In this document: piece by piece, positions 1 through 8,287 of the stretch
Numbering within the stretch: the first letter of the stretch is position 1
How the letters are laid out: every line of letters begins with the position of its first letter
From: Candidatus Curtissbacteria bacterium
Lineage (GTDB): Bacteria > Patescibacteriota > Microgenomatia > Curtissbacterales > GWA2-41-24
DNA length: 47,466 nucleotides
Assembly (NCBI GenBank): GCA_030647775.1
Contig: JAUSJC010000008.1
Coordinates: 1 to 47,466 of the forward strand
Reading direction: 5' to 3'
The notes under the pieces: generated by a model
What the model was told of the DNA's origin: nothing
What the model saw: the letters and a program-made list of their open reading frames with translations, nothing else
The model's database searches: none
Program-made: the position numbers and the translations under genes

Positions 1-2
1 GG

Positions 3-140
3 GCGGCTTGTCCAAGCGGGCCGCAGTGCGACAACAGTTTGACTGCCGCCGAGCAGTTTAACTTCGACCCGAAATACCTGGCAGGTCTGAACAACATCCT
101 TGGCAATCCAAAAATCTCCTGGGCGGAAGTAGCGCCGTAA
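3..140 (+). CDS. C-terminal end of an unknown protein (5' truncated)
   Basis: Frame 3 is open from the left edge to a TAA at 138-140 and encodes 45 residues with two cysteines near the start (AACPSGPQCD) and the end KISWAEVAP. The composition is rich in Asn, Pro and Ala without long hydrophobic stretches, which would suit the tail of an exported protein, but there is too little sequence to name a family. The other two forward frames hit stops by position 61, so this frame is the best candidate. The gene starts outside the window. Confidence 0.5.
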   Translation, partial: AACPSGPQCDNSLTAAEQFNFDPKYLAGLNNILGNPKISWAEVAP

Positions 141-196
141 AGCGCGAAGCGCTTACTCAATGACCAATTTCCAAACTCCAATTTCCAATTTCTTCT

Positions 197-391
197 GTCA
201 TTGCGAGTCCCTTTTCTGCTGTCATTCTGAGCACTTTACCATTGTCATCCTGAGCGACCTGCCTGCCGGCGAGGCAGGAGCGAAGCAGTCTCAGATCCTG
301 AATAAGGACAGATCCCGAAACGAATTCGGGATGACACAAGGGTCGGTTCAGGATGACAAAACGGGTAAGATTGCTTCGCTCGCAATGACAT
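197..391. repeat. Cluster of dispersed palindromic elements (families A and B)
   Basis: This stretch holds several interleaved copies of two palindromic families used throughout the window. Family A starts TGTCATTGCGAG and ends CTCGCAATGACA. Family B starts GTCATCCTGA or GTCATTCTGA and ends TTCGGGATGACA. A GC-rich CCTGCCGGCGAGGCAGG hairpin sits inside one copy. Open frames on both strands here are only repeat translations. Confidence 0.85.
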
Positions 392-613
392 ATAAGGATT
401 TTCGACTTGAGACGTTTTTGTTTCAAAAAAGACTGATATGAATTTGGAATTTTGTCCTTGGAGTTTCCTGTTTGATCCACTTAGGTGATATTTAGGTACT
501 AGATTTTCTTTTACTACTTGCCGAATTTGAACGCTGGATTTAAAATGGCGGCACGTCAGTTTACGGTTTACGGTTGACAGTTAACAGTTCACAGACAGAA
601 GTAAAACACTCAG

Positions 614-666
614 GTCATTCTGAACTTGATTCAGAATCTAGATCCCGAAACGAGTTCGGGATGACA
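614..666. repeat. Family B palindromic element
   Basis: A complete 53 bp unit made of two abutting hairpins: GTCATTCTGAACTTGATTCAG and a GATCCCGAA...TTCGGGATGAC arm pair, joined by TCTA. It lies 30 bp upstream of the first MreB-like gene. Confidence 0.85.
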
Positions 667-695
667 CAGAAGGCTTTCGATAACCGATAACTCTA

Positions 696-1715
696 ATGAA
701 ATTTTCTCTTTTTTCATCAAAACGCCTGGGTATCGACCTTGGTACTTCCAATTGTTTAGTTTGGGCTTCCGGTGAGGGTGTGGTTTTGGCGGAACCGAGC
801 GTGGTTGCCGTCGATTCCGTTACCGGGCGAGTTGTGGCGGTTGGCAGTGAGGCGCGCGAGATGCTAGGCAGAACGGGAAGCAACCTGATTGCGCAGAAAC
901 CCTTGAGGGACGGAGTTGTAGCTGATTTTTTGGTCGCGCAGAGTATGCTCAAGTACTTTATGAATAAGGTTTTGGGGAGCTCACGGCTTGCCAGACCGGA
1001 GGTTATGGTGTGTGTGCCATCCGGAATAACCCAAGTCGAACGAAGGGCGGTTCTGGAGGCGACGCTGACTGCCGGCGCCAAGACGGCATATTTAATTGAC
1101 CAGTCGCTGGCAGCAGCCATTGGTGCCAAACTGCCAATTGAGGCGGCATTTGGCTCGATGGTTGTGGATATCGGCGGAGGCCAGGTAGGCGCGGCTGTTG
1201 TATCTTTGGGCGGCATTGTGGCAACGGCATCTGCCAAAGCGGGGGGCAATAAAATAGACGAGGCGATAACTCTTTACCTGCGGCGGGGGCATAATTTGAT
1301 AATCGGAGAGCGGATGGCCGAGGATATCAAGGTTAAAATCGGCGCCGCACTCTTAATGAACCCCAAAAAGACAATGGAAGTACGCGGCCGTGACGCCATA
1401 CTGGGACTGCCTAAAACCGTAACGGTGGATTCACACGAAATTACGCAGGCGATAGGGCCGGTTTTGAACTCAATAATTACTTGCATTAAGAACGTACTTG
1501 AGCAGACGCCGCCGGAGCTTGCCAGCGATATTATCGAGCGGGGGATGGTTTTAACCGGCGGGACGGCGCAGCTTAGGGCGCTTGACCGCTTAATTACCTC
1601 TCAAACGAACGTGCCGGCGCACGTTTCCGAAGGCCCGATGCACGCGGTGGTTTACGGAACGGGCATGGCTCTGGAGAATATCGAGGCGTGGAAGAGGTTG
1701 TTGCACACAAGGTAG
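696..1715 (+). CDS. Divergent MreB-like actin-family protein
   Basis: An actin-fold cell-shape protein of the MreB family, 339 aa, full length for the family. It has the phosphate-1 loop IDLGTSNCLVW (about 13-23), the phosphate-2 loop VDIGGGQVGAAVVSLGG (about 155-171) and the C-terminal GMVLTGGTAQLR adenosine-binding motif. It differs at sites that are usually fixed: the catalytic EEPMAAAIGA segment is DQSLAAAIGA (near residue 135), and the canonical Thr after DIGGG is Gln. The second MreB in this window (39971-41020) keeps the normal residues. This copy stands apart from cell-wall genes and probably polymerises with altered or no ATP hydrolysis; that last point is inference. It could instead be an Mbl-like paralogue. 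Confidence 0.85.
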   Translation: MKFSLFSSKRLGIDLGTSNCLVWASGEGVVLAEPSVVAVDSVTGRVVAVGSEAREMLGRTGSNLIAQKPLRDGVVADFLVAQSMLKYFMNKVLGSSRLARPEVMVCVPSGITQVERRAVLEATLTAGAKTAYLIDQSLAAAIGAKLPIEAAFGSMVVDIGGGQVGAAVVSLGGIVATASAKAGGNKIDEAITLYLRRGHNLIIGERMAEDIKVKIGAALLMNPKKTMEVRGRDAILGLPKTVTVDSHEITQAIGPVLNSIITCIKNVLEQTPPELASDIIERGMVLTGGTAQLRALDRLITSQTNVPAHVSEGPMHAVVYGTGMALENIEAWKRLLHTR

Positions 1716-1732
1716 TGTATAATTCATAGCCG

Positions 1733-1897
1733 ATGAAGGATCAGGAGCCTAAGAAGGGTCATGAGTACAATATCGGTCTGGTTGCCGCTGGCGGTGCCCT
1801 AATCTATATAGGTATAGCAAGTATAGAAGGACAACCAGTGATTGGGATTCTTCTTTTTGGAATTGGTGCGTATGTGATGACCAAAGCAAGTAGATAA
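1733..1897 (+). CDS. Small membrane protein, 54 aa
   Basis: ATG to TAA, 54 residues: a charged N-terminus (MKDQEPKKGHEYN) followed by two hydrophobic segments (about 14-29 and 36-49) and a basic end TKASR. The two-helix hairpin suggests an inner-membrane protein. A TATAAT box at 1718-1723 ends 9 nt before the ATG and there is no Shine-Dalgarno sequence, which fits a leaderless transcript. No family is recognised. Confidence 0.5.
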   Translation: MKDQEPKKGHEYNIGLVAAGGALIYIGIASIEGQPVIGILLFGIGAYVMTKASR

Positions 1898-1965
1898 TTT
1901 TCGATTCTTACCTATAAGAATTGCTTCTATTTACCATTGACTATTTACCATTTACAATGTAGCCC

Positions 1966-2525
1966 ATGCTTATTGGTTTTGATGCGTCCCGCGCGTTTGT
2001 AGGTGAGGCTACGGGGACGGAGAATTATTCGCTGAATTTGTTGCGGGCTTTGGCCAAGATTGACCGGGAAAATAGGTATCGAGTGTACCTTAGAGAAGTG
2101 CATAGTGAAAAGTGGAGAGTGCTTAGTCAAAAAAATTCCAAAAAAGACTAACCACTAACCACTAACCATTTGTTCTCGCCGGCAAGCTTGGGTGGGACTA
2201 TCAGGAAATTTTGGCGGCACCGAAAAAATTTGGAGTAGAGAAGCAGGTTAAGTTTATTGGCAGGATTGCCGATGCCGATTTGCCGGTGCTCTTTAATTAC
2301 AGCGGCGCTAGGGTTTTTGCCTTTCCTAGTTTGTTTGAGGGGTTCGGCCTGCCTATTTTGGAGGCGATTTCTTGCGGGTGTCCGGTTGTTGCCAGCGATA
2401 TACCTTCACATAGAGAAATCATGGAAAAGTTGAAGATTGGCGAGGCTGGAGTTTTGACAAAAGCTGACATAGTGAGTGAGTCGGTGCGATTCTTATATCA
2501 AAATATAACAAACGGTAATAAATAG
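1966..2525 (+). pseudogene. GT4-family glycosyltransferase, internally deleted
   Basis: The first 61 codons (1966-2151) begin like a GT4 glycosyltransferase (MLIGFDASRAF, GTENYSLNLLRAL). The C-terminal half resumes at about 2166 with [15 protein letters not shown] and continues through the donor-binding region [20 protein letters not shown] to a stop at 2523-2525. About 200 residues of the usual 360-380 are missing. The junction is occupied by a TTAGTG-type repeat that forms its own hairpin (AGTGCTTAGTC against GACTAACCACT) and brings stop codons in frame. A TACAAT box at 1953-1958 lies 7 nt before the ATG. The gene is almost certainly dead as a transferase. Confidence 0.8.
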
Positions 2526-2693
2526 TTATGCTGTGGTAACATTTAGCCTCAATCTTCTATTTTTCCAAACAGGCATGGATCGGGGGAGGATGAATTTTTG
2601 AATCTGCCTGTCGGCAGACAGGGCTAAAAAGGTATAATATAAATAGTATTTAGCTTCGGCGAGGCGCCAGTTGCCCTTAGAAGGCTAAAATTT

Positions 2694-3470
2694 ATGGAAA
2701 ACATACCGACAAGCGAAGTTTTTGTACCAAAAATCGAGGTTTTGGGGGTAAAAGTAGGGGATATAGATGAAAAAACGGCTATTTCCCGAATACTAACTTT
2801 GGCAAAAGATACTAAAGGCCACCACTATGTGGTTACAGTCAATGCGGAGTTTGTGATGTTGGCCCGCCGGAACCCTGATTTTGCCAGGATTGTGGAAAGC
2901 GCGGATCTGGCCTTAGCGGATGGTGCCGGGGTAGTCTTGGCGAAGCTAATTTTGGGGGGAAAGGCGCATTCTCGCGTGACGGGAGTAGATATGGTAGATA
3001 AACTGTGTGCGGAAAGTGCCAAAAGGGCTATTAGGGTAGGCTTTTTGGGTGGTTTTCACGCTGTAGCAAGTGAGGTTTCCAAGCGCCAAAAAGCTAAATT
3101 TCCGGGCTTAAAAGTAGTATATATTGCGTCCGGAAGCCCAATTATAGGTTATGATTTGAGGCTAAGAAAGGCAATTTCGGCCTCCGGGCGCGTTGATATT
3201 TTGTTTGTTGCTTTTGGCATGGGTGGCCAGGAGTTTTGGATATCACGGAATATTAAGCACCTGAATGTTGGTGTCGCCATTGGTGTCGGCGGGGCATTTG
3301 ACTACATTTCTTCAGTGAAAATGCGGGCGCCAAGATTCGTGCAAAGGGTTGGTTTGGAATGGTTATGGCGGTTGGTGCTCGAACCTGCCAGAATTTGGCG
3401 GATGAGAGTTCTACCGGTTTTTGCGGAGTTGGTAATTTGGCAATTTTTAAAGAAACTTTTAAAATTCTAA
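2694..3470 (+). CDS. WecG/TagA/CpsF-family glycosyltransferase (GT26)
   Basis: 258 aa. It has the GT26 signature run: VTVNAEFVMLARRNPDF and ADLALADGAGVV (about 45-80), RVTGVDMVDKLC, VGFLGG, DILFVAFGMGGQEFW, then GVGGAFDYISSVKMRAP and the basic tail GLEWLWRLVLEPAR. Members transfer ManNAcA, ManNAc or another sugar to an undecaprenyl-linked primer at the inner face of the membrane. The length matches the family. A TATAAT-like box lies near 2633. The gene follows a broken GT4 gene and precedes galT, so it probably belongs to surface polysaccharide or teichoic-acid-like synthesis; the exact sugar is unknown. Confidence 0.9.
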   Translation: MENIPTSEVFVPKIEVLGVKVGDIDEKTAISRILTLAKDTKGHHYVVTVNAEFVMLARRNPDFARIVESADLALADGAGVVLAKLILGGKAHSRVTGVDMVDKLCAESAKRAIRVGFLGGFHAVASEVSKRQKAKFPGLKVVYIASGSPIIGYDLRLRKAISASGRVDILFVAFGMGGQEFWISRNIKHLNVGVAIGVGGAFDYISSVKMRAPRFVQRVGLEWLWRLVLEPARIWRMRVLPVFAELVIWQFLKKLLKF

Positions 3471-4037
3471 AAATTTCATAAAAACTGAAAATTTTTGGAA
3501 AAGAGGAGTCTTGAAAATTTTTAGAAGTTATATCCTATAAATTTTAAAAATTCCCGTCGATATTTTTTATTATTTTAATAATTTCTACTTACTTATTAAA
3601 ATTTTAAGGTAGCAAAAAAAGAGAGAATTCCGCTAAATTTTGAGGGATTTTTTGTAAATGTGGGATAAGAAAGTACCTTGTATATTTTTTCGTTTTTTGT
3701 CAATTCTAGCTTCATTATATGTTAGTAACAAGTTTACTCAAAATTGGTTCATTCTGTTATTTAGGGACATTTCTAGAAATTAATTTTTATACGAGGAAAT
3801 TATAAAATTTACCGTTAATCATTTTGGCAATATGTATATCTGCATATTGCAATTTTTGCGTAGCATTTTAAAACCTGTAGTTGTTATTTTGTATTGTCTT
3901 GTTAGCTTCAAAAATGTGTTTAAACATTGAATATAGTGATTTTTCCATCTACAATGAAGTTAATATCAGCAAAGCTTAAGTTATATAATTGATTTAAGAG
4001 TTATTGGAAGCTTTCTGATATTGCTCATAAATTTGCA
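3471..4037. other. AT-rich gene-free stretch
   Basis: 567 bp without a convincing ORF on either strand and visibly more AT-rich than its surroundings, with runs such as AAAATTTTTAG and ATTTTTTATTATTTT. The one clear structure is an exact inverted repeat, GCAATATG (3827-3834) and CATATTGC (3843-3850), around an 8 nt loop. TATAAT boxes occur (for example 3984-3989), but no good -35 partner was seen. No DnaA-box cluster or iteron was seen. Confidence 0.6.
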
Positions 4038-4976
4038 ATGGCTAAGTTTGTACCGGATGTCACGACTAACAGGTGGGTGGTTATAGCTGAAGGCCGCCTG
4101 AAGCGCCCCCACGAGCCCGGTGAGGCTAATCCGCCAGCCCATTCGGGGTCTGAGCCCTCAGGGTCGAAGACCGGCGGACCAAAAGTCTGTATATTTTGCC
4201 CAGGGAATGAAAATCCGCCAGGCGGCGGACCCGGTGAGGAAGTATACAGGATAGGCACGGGTAATGCCTACGAGCCTGGCTGGGAAGTTCGGGTGATCAA
4301 GAACAAATACCCGATTACGGATTTCCATGAAGTTATAATTCACTCGCCGGATCACGAGAAAGATATTGATAAGCTGCCGCTTGAGCAGATACACAAGATA
4401 TTGTTGACATTTAGAGACAGGTATAATTTTCATTCTAAAAATGGGCATGTAATGATCTTTGATAACGTCGGCGAAAATGCCGGAGCCTCAATTCACCATC
4501 CGCATTCACAGCTGGTGGTTGTGCCTAAACAGATTAATATTGATTCGCTGGCGTTGGAACCGGTTTTAAATGTTGTTGAAGATAATCATCACTTCGTGGT
4601 TTTTTGCCCGGAGTTTAGCCAATGGCCGTTTGAGGTATGGATTGCTCCCAAAAAAAGGGACGAGTTTTTTGGACAAATTAGCGCGGAGGCTATTGATGAT
4701 TTGGCTGCTGTCTTGAAAAATACATTGAGACGTTTAATTACCCACCTTTCTAAAGAGGAAGAGAACCAATGCCATTTTCATCCGGGTGTGCCGGAGGTGA
4801 CGTTTTCCGGCGGGCCGGCTTACAATTTTTATATCCATCACGGGAAAGACTGGTATATAAGGATTATTCCAAGGTTAATCCACAGGGCCGGGTTTGAGCT
4901 TGGAACCGGGCTTTCGGTCAATATTGTTGATCCGGCCGACGCGGCGGAAGTTTTAAGAGAAGAAAAGATAGGGTGA
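4038..4976 (+). CDS. galT: Galactose-1-phosphate uridylyltransferase
   Basis: 312 aa HIT-superfamily nucleotidyltransferase that exchanges UMP between UDP-glucose and galactose-1-phosphate (Leloir pathway). The zinc pair CIFC is at about 50-53, the active-site HPHSQ with its uridylylated His at about 153-157, and the C-terminal ligand/substrate region is PAYNFYIHHGKDWYIRIIPR. The ending (HRAGFELGTGLSVNIVDPAD) is typical of the short GalT/ADP-glucose phosphorylase-like group, so a related sugar-1-P nucleotidyltransferase is possible. A Gly/Ser/Pro-rich insertion (about 34-48) before CIFC comes from an in-frame palindromic repeat with a GAGCCCTCAGG core. It ends 4 bp before a MITE-like element. 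Confidence 0.88.
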   Translation: MAKFVPDVTTNRWVVIAEGRLKRPHEPGEANPPAHSGSEPSGSKTGGPKVCIFCPGNENPPGGGPGEEVYRIGTGNAYEPGWEVRVIKNKYPITDFHEVIIHSPDHEKDIDKLPLEQIHKILLTFRDRYNFHSKNGHVMIFDNVGENAGASIHHPHSQLVVVPKQINIDSLALEPVLNVVEDNHHFVVFCPEFSQWPFEVWIAPKKRDEFFGQISAEAIDDLAAVLKNTLRRLITHLSKEEENQCHFHPGVPEVTFSGGPAYNFYIHHGKDWYIRIIPRLIHRAGFELGTGLSVNIVDPADAAEVLREEKIG

Positions 4977-4980
4977 GTAT

Positions 4981-5137
4981 TTGCGCATCCGCCACATAAA
5001 AACCGTTCGGCCCAACTCCAATGTAGTCCGTTATTTTTACTCGGCCTCACTTAGGTCTCCGCTCGCCAATAACTTTTTTGTAGTTTGATAGTTGTTTCGG
5101 GCTCGCTCCGCCATATTTTTATGTGGCTCACGCGCAA
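4981..5137. mobile_element. MITE-like element with 22 bp terminal inverted repeats
   Basis: The left end TTGCGC-ATCC-GCCACATAAAAA (4981-5002) is the inverted complement of the right end (5116-5137) except at four central bases; GCCACATAAAAA alone is a perfect 12 bp arm. The 113 bp interior encodes no transposase. No clear target-site duplication is visible. This is consistent with a non-autonomous element. Confidence 0.6.
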
Positions 5138-5208
5138 TTTGGTTAATTAGTTTGAGGGAGCTTGCTGCATCATGTTTTTGAGCTGCAAGAATCCAACTTT
5201 TGGGTAGA

Positions 5209-5237
5209 TTGCGTTTATGTGTGAGAGGCCGTATATT
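5209..5237 (+). promoter_or_regulatory. Promoter of the phosphomannomutase gene
   Basis: TTGCGT (5209-5214), a 17 nt spacer and TATATT (5232-5237). The -10 box ends 10 nt before the ATG at 5248, leaving almost no 5' UTR. Confidence 0.55.
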
Positions 5238-5247
5238 ATAAGGAAGC

Positions 5248-6699
5248 ATGAAGGTAAATGAGGCCATTTTTCGCGATTACGACATCCGAGGAATCGTGGG
5301 TGAAGATCTAAGTGAAGAATTTGCCCAAGTATTCGGCAAGGCCTACGGAACGTTTTTGAGGCGAAAAGGCGTTTTGGAAGCACTGGTCGGCTACGACGCA
5401 CGGGAAAGCTCCCCAAAATATTTTGAATCGTGCGTAAAAGGAGTTTTATCTACTGGTGTAGACGTTATCGAAATTGGTTTGGTTACGACGCCGATGCTTT
5501 ACTGGTCCAGAAAATTTTATAAAAAGAATGGGGCAGTGGCAATTACCGCTTCGCACAACCCGCCGGAATTTAATGGTTTTAAGCCTTGTTTTGGCAACGG
5601 GGCGATGTTTGGGCAGGGTTTGCAGGATTTAAAGGACTTGATGATCTCGGAGGATTTTGAGACCGGCGAAGGGAAAGTCAGCGAGCGGGAAATCTTCGAG
5701 GATTATAAAGCCGATATTGCCTCAAAAGTTAAACTTGCCAGGCCTTTGAACGTGATAGTTGATTGCGGCAACGCGACCGGCGGGCCGTATGTTCCGGCAG
5801 TTCTCGAGGCAATTGGTGCTAATGTCGAGAAGCTTTTTTGCGACATCGATTTTAGACAGCCCAATCATCCACCTAACCCACAGGATCCACGGGCTTATCC
5901 GCAAATTCAGGAGAAGATGAGGAGCGGCCCCACTTCGCCAAGGTTTCGAGGGGTAAAAAAGTATGATGTAGGGCTTTTATTTGATGGAGATGCGGATCGT
6001 TTAGGATCAATTGACAGTGAAGGCAATATTGTTTGGGGCGATCAAATGACTGCTCTTTGCGCACGACGCATCGTCGAGGACAAACCTGGGGCTTTGATTC
6101 TGTTTGAGTTGCAATGCTCGCAAAGCGCTACAGACGATGTCGAAGCGCATGGCGGGAAGATGAAACTGGTCCGTGTTGGACATTCTTACATAGAGGAAGC
6201 ACTTTATCGGGATAAGGCAGAGCTGGCGGGCGAGATTAGCGGGCACATTTTCTTTTCCGATCGTTGGTATGGGTTTGATGATGCGGTTTATGCAGCCGCA
6301 CGGCTCCTGGAGTATATTGCTGAGTCTGGCAAGAGCTATAAAGAGCTGGTCGAATCTTTGCCGAAATATTATTCTTCGCCACTGACGCGAATTTTTGCGC
6401 CGGACGATAGGAAGTTTGAGATTATCGAAGAACTCAAAAAATATTTTACGGATCTTTCTTCCCGTCATCCCGAACTTGTTTCGGGATCTGCTCCTAAACT
6501 TGTCACAATCGATGGCGTAAGGCTCCAGTGGCCAGACGGCTGGGCGGTTATTCGAGCGGCCAACACTCAACCCCAGTTAACGCTTAGAGCTGAAGCAAAT
6601 TCGCAGACGAGGCTTGCCGAAATCGAAAAGATCGTTGAGCAATCCTTGGCCCGTTACGAAAAAGAGGGAGTTAAGGTTGAGTGGGGGAAAGTCCATTAG
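5248..6699 (+). CDS. manB: Phosphomannomutase/phosphoglucomutase
   Basis: 483 aa alpha-D-phosphohexomutase interconverting hexose-6-P and hexose-1-P, feeding GDP-mannose or UDP-glucose synthesis. The phosphoserine loop ITASHNPPEFNGFK has the catalytic Ser near 102, the Mg loop is FDGDADR (about 244-250), the sugar-binding loop is GEISGHIFF and the phosphate-binding loop is RAANTQP (about 437). Two insertions come from dispersed palindromes: RSGPTSPRFRGVKK just before the Mg loop (element at 5927-5957) and RHPELVSGS near residue 408 (6462-6490). Both keep the frame and lie in surface segments, so the enzyme is probably active. AlgC-type dual specificity cannot be excluded. Confidence 0.92.
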   Translation: MKVNEAIFRDYDIRGIVGEDLSEEFAQVFGKAYGTFLRRKGVLEALVGYDARESSPKYFESCVKGVLSTGVDVIEIGLVTTPMLYWSRKFYKKNGAVAITASHNPPEFNGFKPCFGNGAMFGQGLQDLKDLMISEDFETGEGKVSEREIFEDYKADIASKVKLARPLNVIVDCGNATGGPYVPAVLEAIGANVEKLFCDIDFRQPNHPPNPQDPRAYPQIQEKMRSGPTSPRFRGVKKYDVGLLFDGDADRLGSIDSEGNIVWGDQMTALCARRIVEDKPGALILFELQCSQSATDDVEAHGGKMKLVRVGHSYIEEALYRDKAELAGEISGHIFFSDRWYGFDDAVYAAARLLEYIAESGKSYKELVESLPKYYSSPLTRIFAPDDRKFEIIEELKKYFTDLSSRHPELVSGSAPKLVTIDGVRLQWPDGWAVIRAANTQPQLTLRAEANSQTRLAEIEKIVEQSLARYEKEGVKVEWGKVH

Positions 6700-6847
6700 T
6701 AAGTGATTAGTGCATAAGAGAGCTTATTGCTCGTGAACTCGCAATAGTGATGAGTGATTAGTCAAAAATTGAGAAAAACTACGAACGAAAATCCAATTAC
6801 AAAAATTCTAGTTTAAGGCCAGAATCGCAGATTTTGAGAGGAAAACG

Positions 6848-7597
6848 TCAGCTGTTGAGTAACTTAAGTACTTGGCGGTGTAAAAGACCATTGGTTGCTA
6901 CATCACTACCGGAAGTTAACGAAAATTTCCCTGAAAGATCCGTAAATTTACCGCCGGCTTCTTCTATTAAAATTGATGGAGCAGCAACGTCGTGGATTTT
7001 ATTTCCGCCTTCCATGAAAGCGTCAATTTTCCCTTGAGCAACAAGCGCGTAACCGAAGGCGTCTCCAAAGCCTCTATCGCATTGAACTGTTTGTGAAAGC
7101 CTGAGAAGGCCACCCAGTTTATTCTGTTTTTCAAAAGATTTGATACCACCGTGAGATATAAAAGCATCTTCGATCTTAGAGATTTTAGAAACATGAATAC
7201 GCTTGTTGTTGAGGAAAGCACCTTTTCCTTTTTGTGCCATGTAAAATTCATTTATAGCGGGGAAAAAACAAATTCCAATTATTGGTTTGTCATTTTTCAT
7301 AACTGCCAGCAGCGTGGACCAAAACGGTATGCGTCTAATGAAACCCTTTGTGCCGTCGATAGGGTCGATAACCCATTTAAAGCGCGCTTGTGGGTTTACA
7401 GGTTCAAATTCCTCACCAATAATGCCATGGTCGGGGAAATTTTTGGCAATAATTTTGCGGATGAGCTGTTCGGCTTCTTTATCGGCACGGGTTACAGGAG
7501 TATTGTCCGGTTTATAAAAAACTTTGGGTTGGGATTTAAAATATTTTAGAGCCAGCTGGCCGGCCTGGCGTGCTGCATTAATAGCAATGTCAACCAT
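6848..7597 (-). CDS. Inositol-monophosphatase-family phosphatase
   Basis: 249 aa Mg-dependent sugar/inositol phosphatase fold. It has the metal-binding Glu pair IIGEEF (about 59-64), the core motif WVIDPIDGTKGF (about 75-86) and the C-terminal IHDVAAPSILIEEAGG, in which the usual Trp before Asp is His. The substrate may be inositol-1-P, histidinol-P, 3'-phosphoadenosine phosphate or fructose-1,6-bisphosphate; sequence alone does not decide. It lies downstream of, and in the same direction as, the PaaX-like gene. The intervening space carries a 34 bp palindrome (7664-7697) also found in front of that regulator, with a TATAAT inside it, so the regulator probably represses this gene. Confidence 0.85.
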   Translation of the reverse strand: MVDIAINAARQAGQLALKYFKSQPKVFYKPDNTPVTRADKEAEQLIRKIIAKNFPDHGIIGEEFEPVNPQARFKWVIDPIDGTKGFIRRIPFWSTLLAVMKNDKPIIGICFFPAINEFYMAQKGKGAFLNNKRIHVSKISKIEDAFISHGGIKSFEKQNKLGGLLRLSQTVQCDRGFGDAFGYALVAQGKIDAFMEGGNKIHDVAAPSILIEEAGGKFTDLSGKFSLTSGSDVATNGLLHRQVLKLLNS

Positions 7598-7663
7598 ACG
7601 GGAAGTGTATCAGTTGTAATTGCTTTTTCCAAATTTAAGTTATAGATTCGTTAAGGAAGAAAA

Positions 7664-7697
7664 GTGCACATTATATGCTATAGCTTAAGCCGTGCAC
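7664..7697. promoter_or_regulatory. Putative PaaX-like operator upstream of the phosphatase gene
   Basis: The palindrome is GTGCA-N8-GCTATAGC-N8-TGCAC. Read on the minus strand, the right spacer contains TATAAT (7670-7675), so a bound protein would cover the -10 box. It has the same half-sites, core and spacing as the site at 8288-8321. Confidence 0.7.
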
Positions 7698-7721
7698 CGT
7701 ATATTTTATATTTTGTGTTCT

Positions 7722-8285
7722 CTAAAGGCCAAATTTATCTAACAGGCGATTCTTCGTATCTATATCTGTAGCGACAATGTAGGTAATGTTATTGGCAACA
7801 TCGAAGTAATGTTTAAGGAAATCTACTTCTTTTTTGCAAGGATATGGGTAAACAAAGACACTTTTTTGTAACCTGTGGAAATCCAGATTTTGCAATTTTC
7901 TTCTGAATGCTTCTCGTGAAGCCTTTTTAGCTTCTGGTATGTCGAAGACTATAACTCGCCACTTTTTATCCCATTTGGCAGGTTTTGTAACTTTCATATC
8001 TTCAATTTGATACGAGGAAACTTTTCGTTTACCTTTATCGGTTATTGTTATTTCGACCGATCCATCTGCTAATTCTTTTACCGAGATAAGTTCTTGTTTT
8101 TCCAGCGTCCTCAAGGCCCTTTTAACGTATTTGGTTTTGTACTGATTTTTCTCAAACTCACGGATTATGTAGACCAGACCGGGGAAGATAAGTATGGTAC
8201 CAATAAGGGCGGTAGCGCCAAGGGAAATCAGGATGCTTTTTGTTAGGTTGGAGCTGATTACAGTTTTTAATTTTGTATTTTTCAT
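7722..8285 (-). CDS. Membrane-anchored PaaX-like regulator with Cas2-like domain
   Basis: 187 aa. One transmembrane helix (about 17-41) is followed by a small winged-helix-like segment (TKYVKRALRTLEKQELISVK, ITDKGKRKV, about 51-90). The C-terminal ferredoxin-like domain has the PaaX/Cas2 hallmarks KWRVIVFDIPE (about 108-118) and QKSVFVYPYPC (about 140-150). Such proteins are often mislabelled Cas2; there is no CRISPR array or other cas gene here. It is bracketed by two copies of the same 34 bp palindrome, one directly before its own start codon, which supports autoregulation and control of the downstream phosphatase gene. Confidence 0.75.
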   Translation of the reverse strand: MKNTKLKTVISSNLTKSILISLGATALIGTILIFPGLVYIIREFEKNQYKTKYVKRALRTLEKQELISVKELADGSVEITITDKGKRKVSSYQIEDMKVTKPAKWDKKWRVIVFDIPEAKKASREAFRRKLQNLDFHRLQKSVFVYPYPCKKEVDFLKHYFDVANNITYIVATDIDTKNRLLDKFGL

Positions 8286-8287
8286 AG

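Noticed and set aside
157-480. Overlapping ORFs of about 100 aa on both strands
   Set aside because: Both are translations of dispersed palindromic repeats; no start signals and no family resemblance.
638-1249. 203 aa ORF antisense to the first MreB gene
   Set aside because: Shadow of a clearly coding frame; low-complexity product starting inside the gene.
3471-4037. Replication origin in the AT-rich stretch
   Set aside because: No DnaA-box cluster, iterons, or dnaA/dnaN/gidA neighbours.
5037-5267. 76 aa minus-strand ORF with a helical-looking end
   Set aside because: It lies largely over the MITE-like element and the manB promoter and lacks its own signals; a real small gene cannot be fully excluded.
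7722-8285. Cas2 of a CRISPR system
   Set aside because: N-terminal transmembrane and winged-helix parts match PaaX-like regulators, and no array or other cas gene is present.
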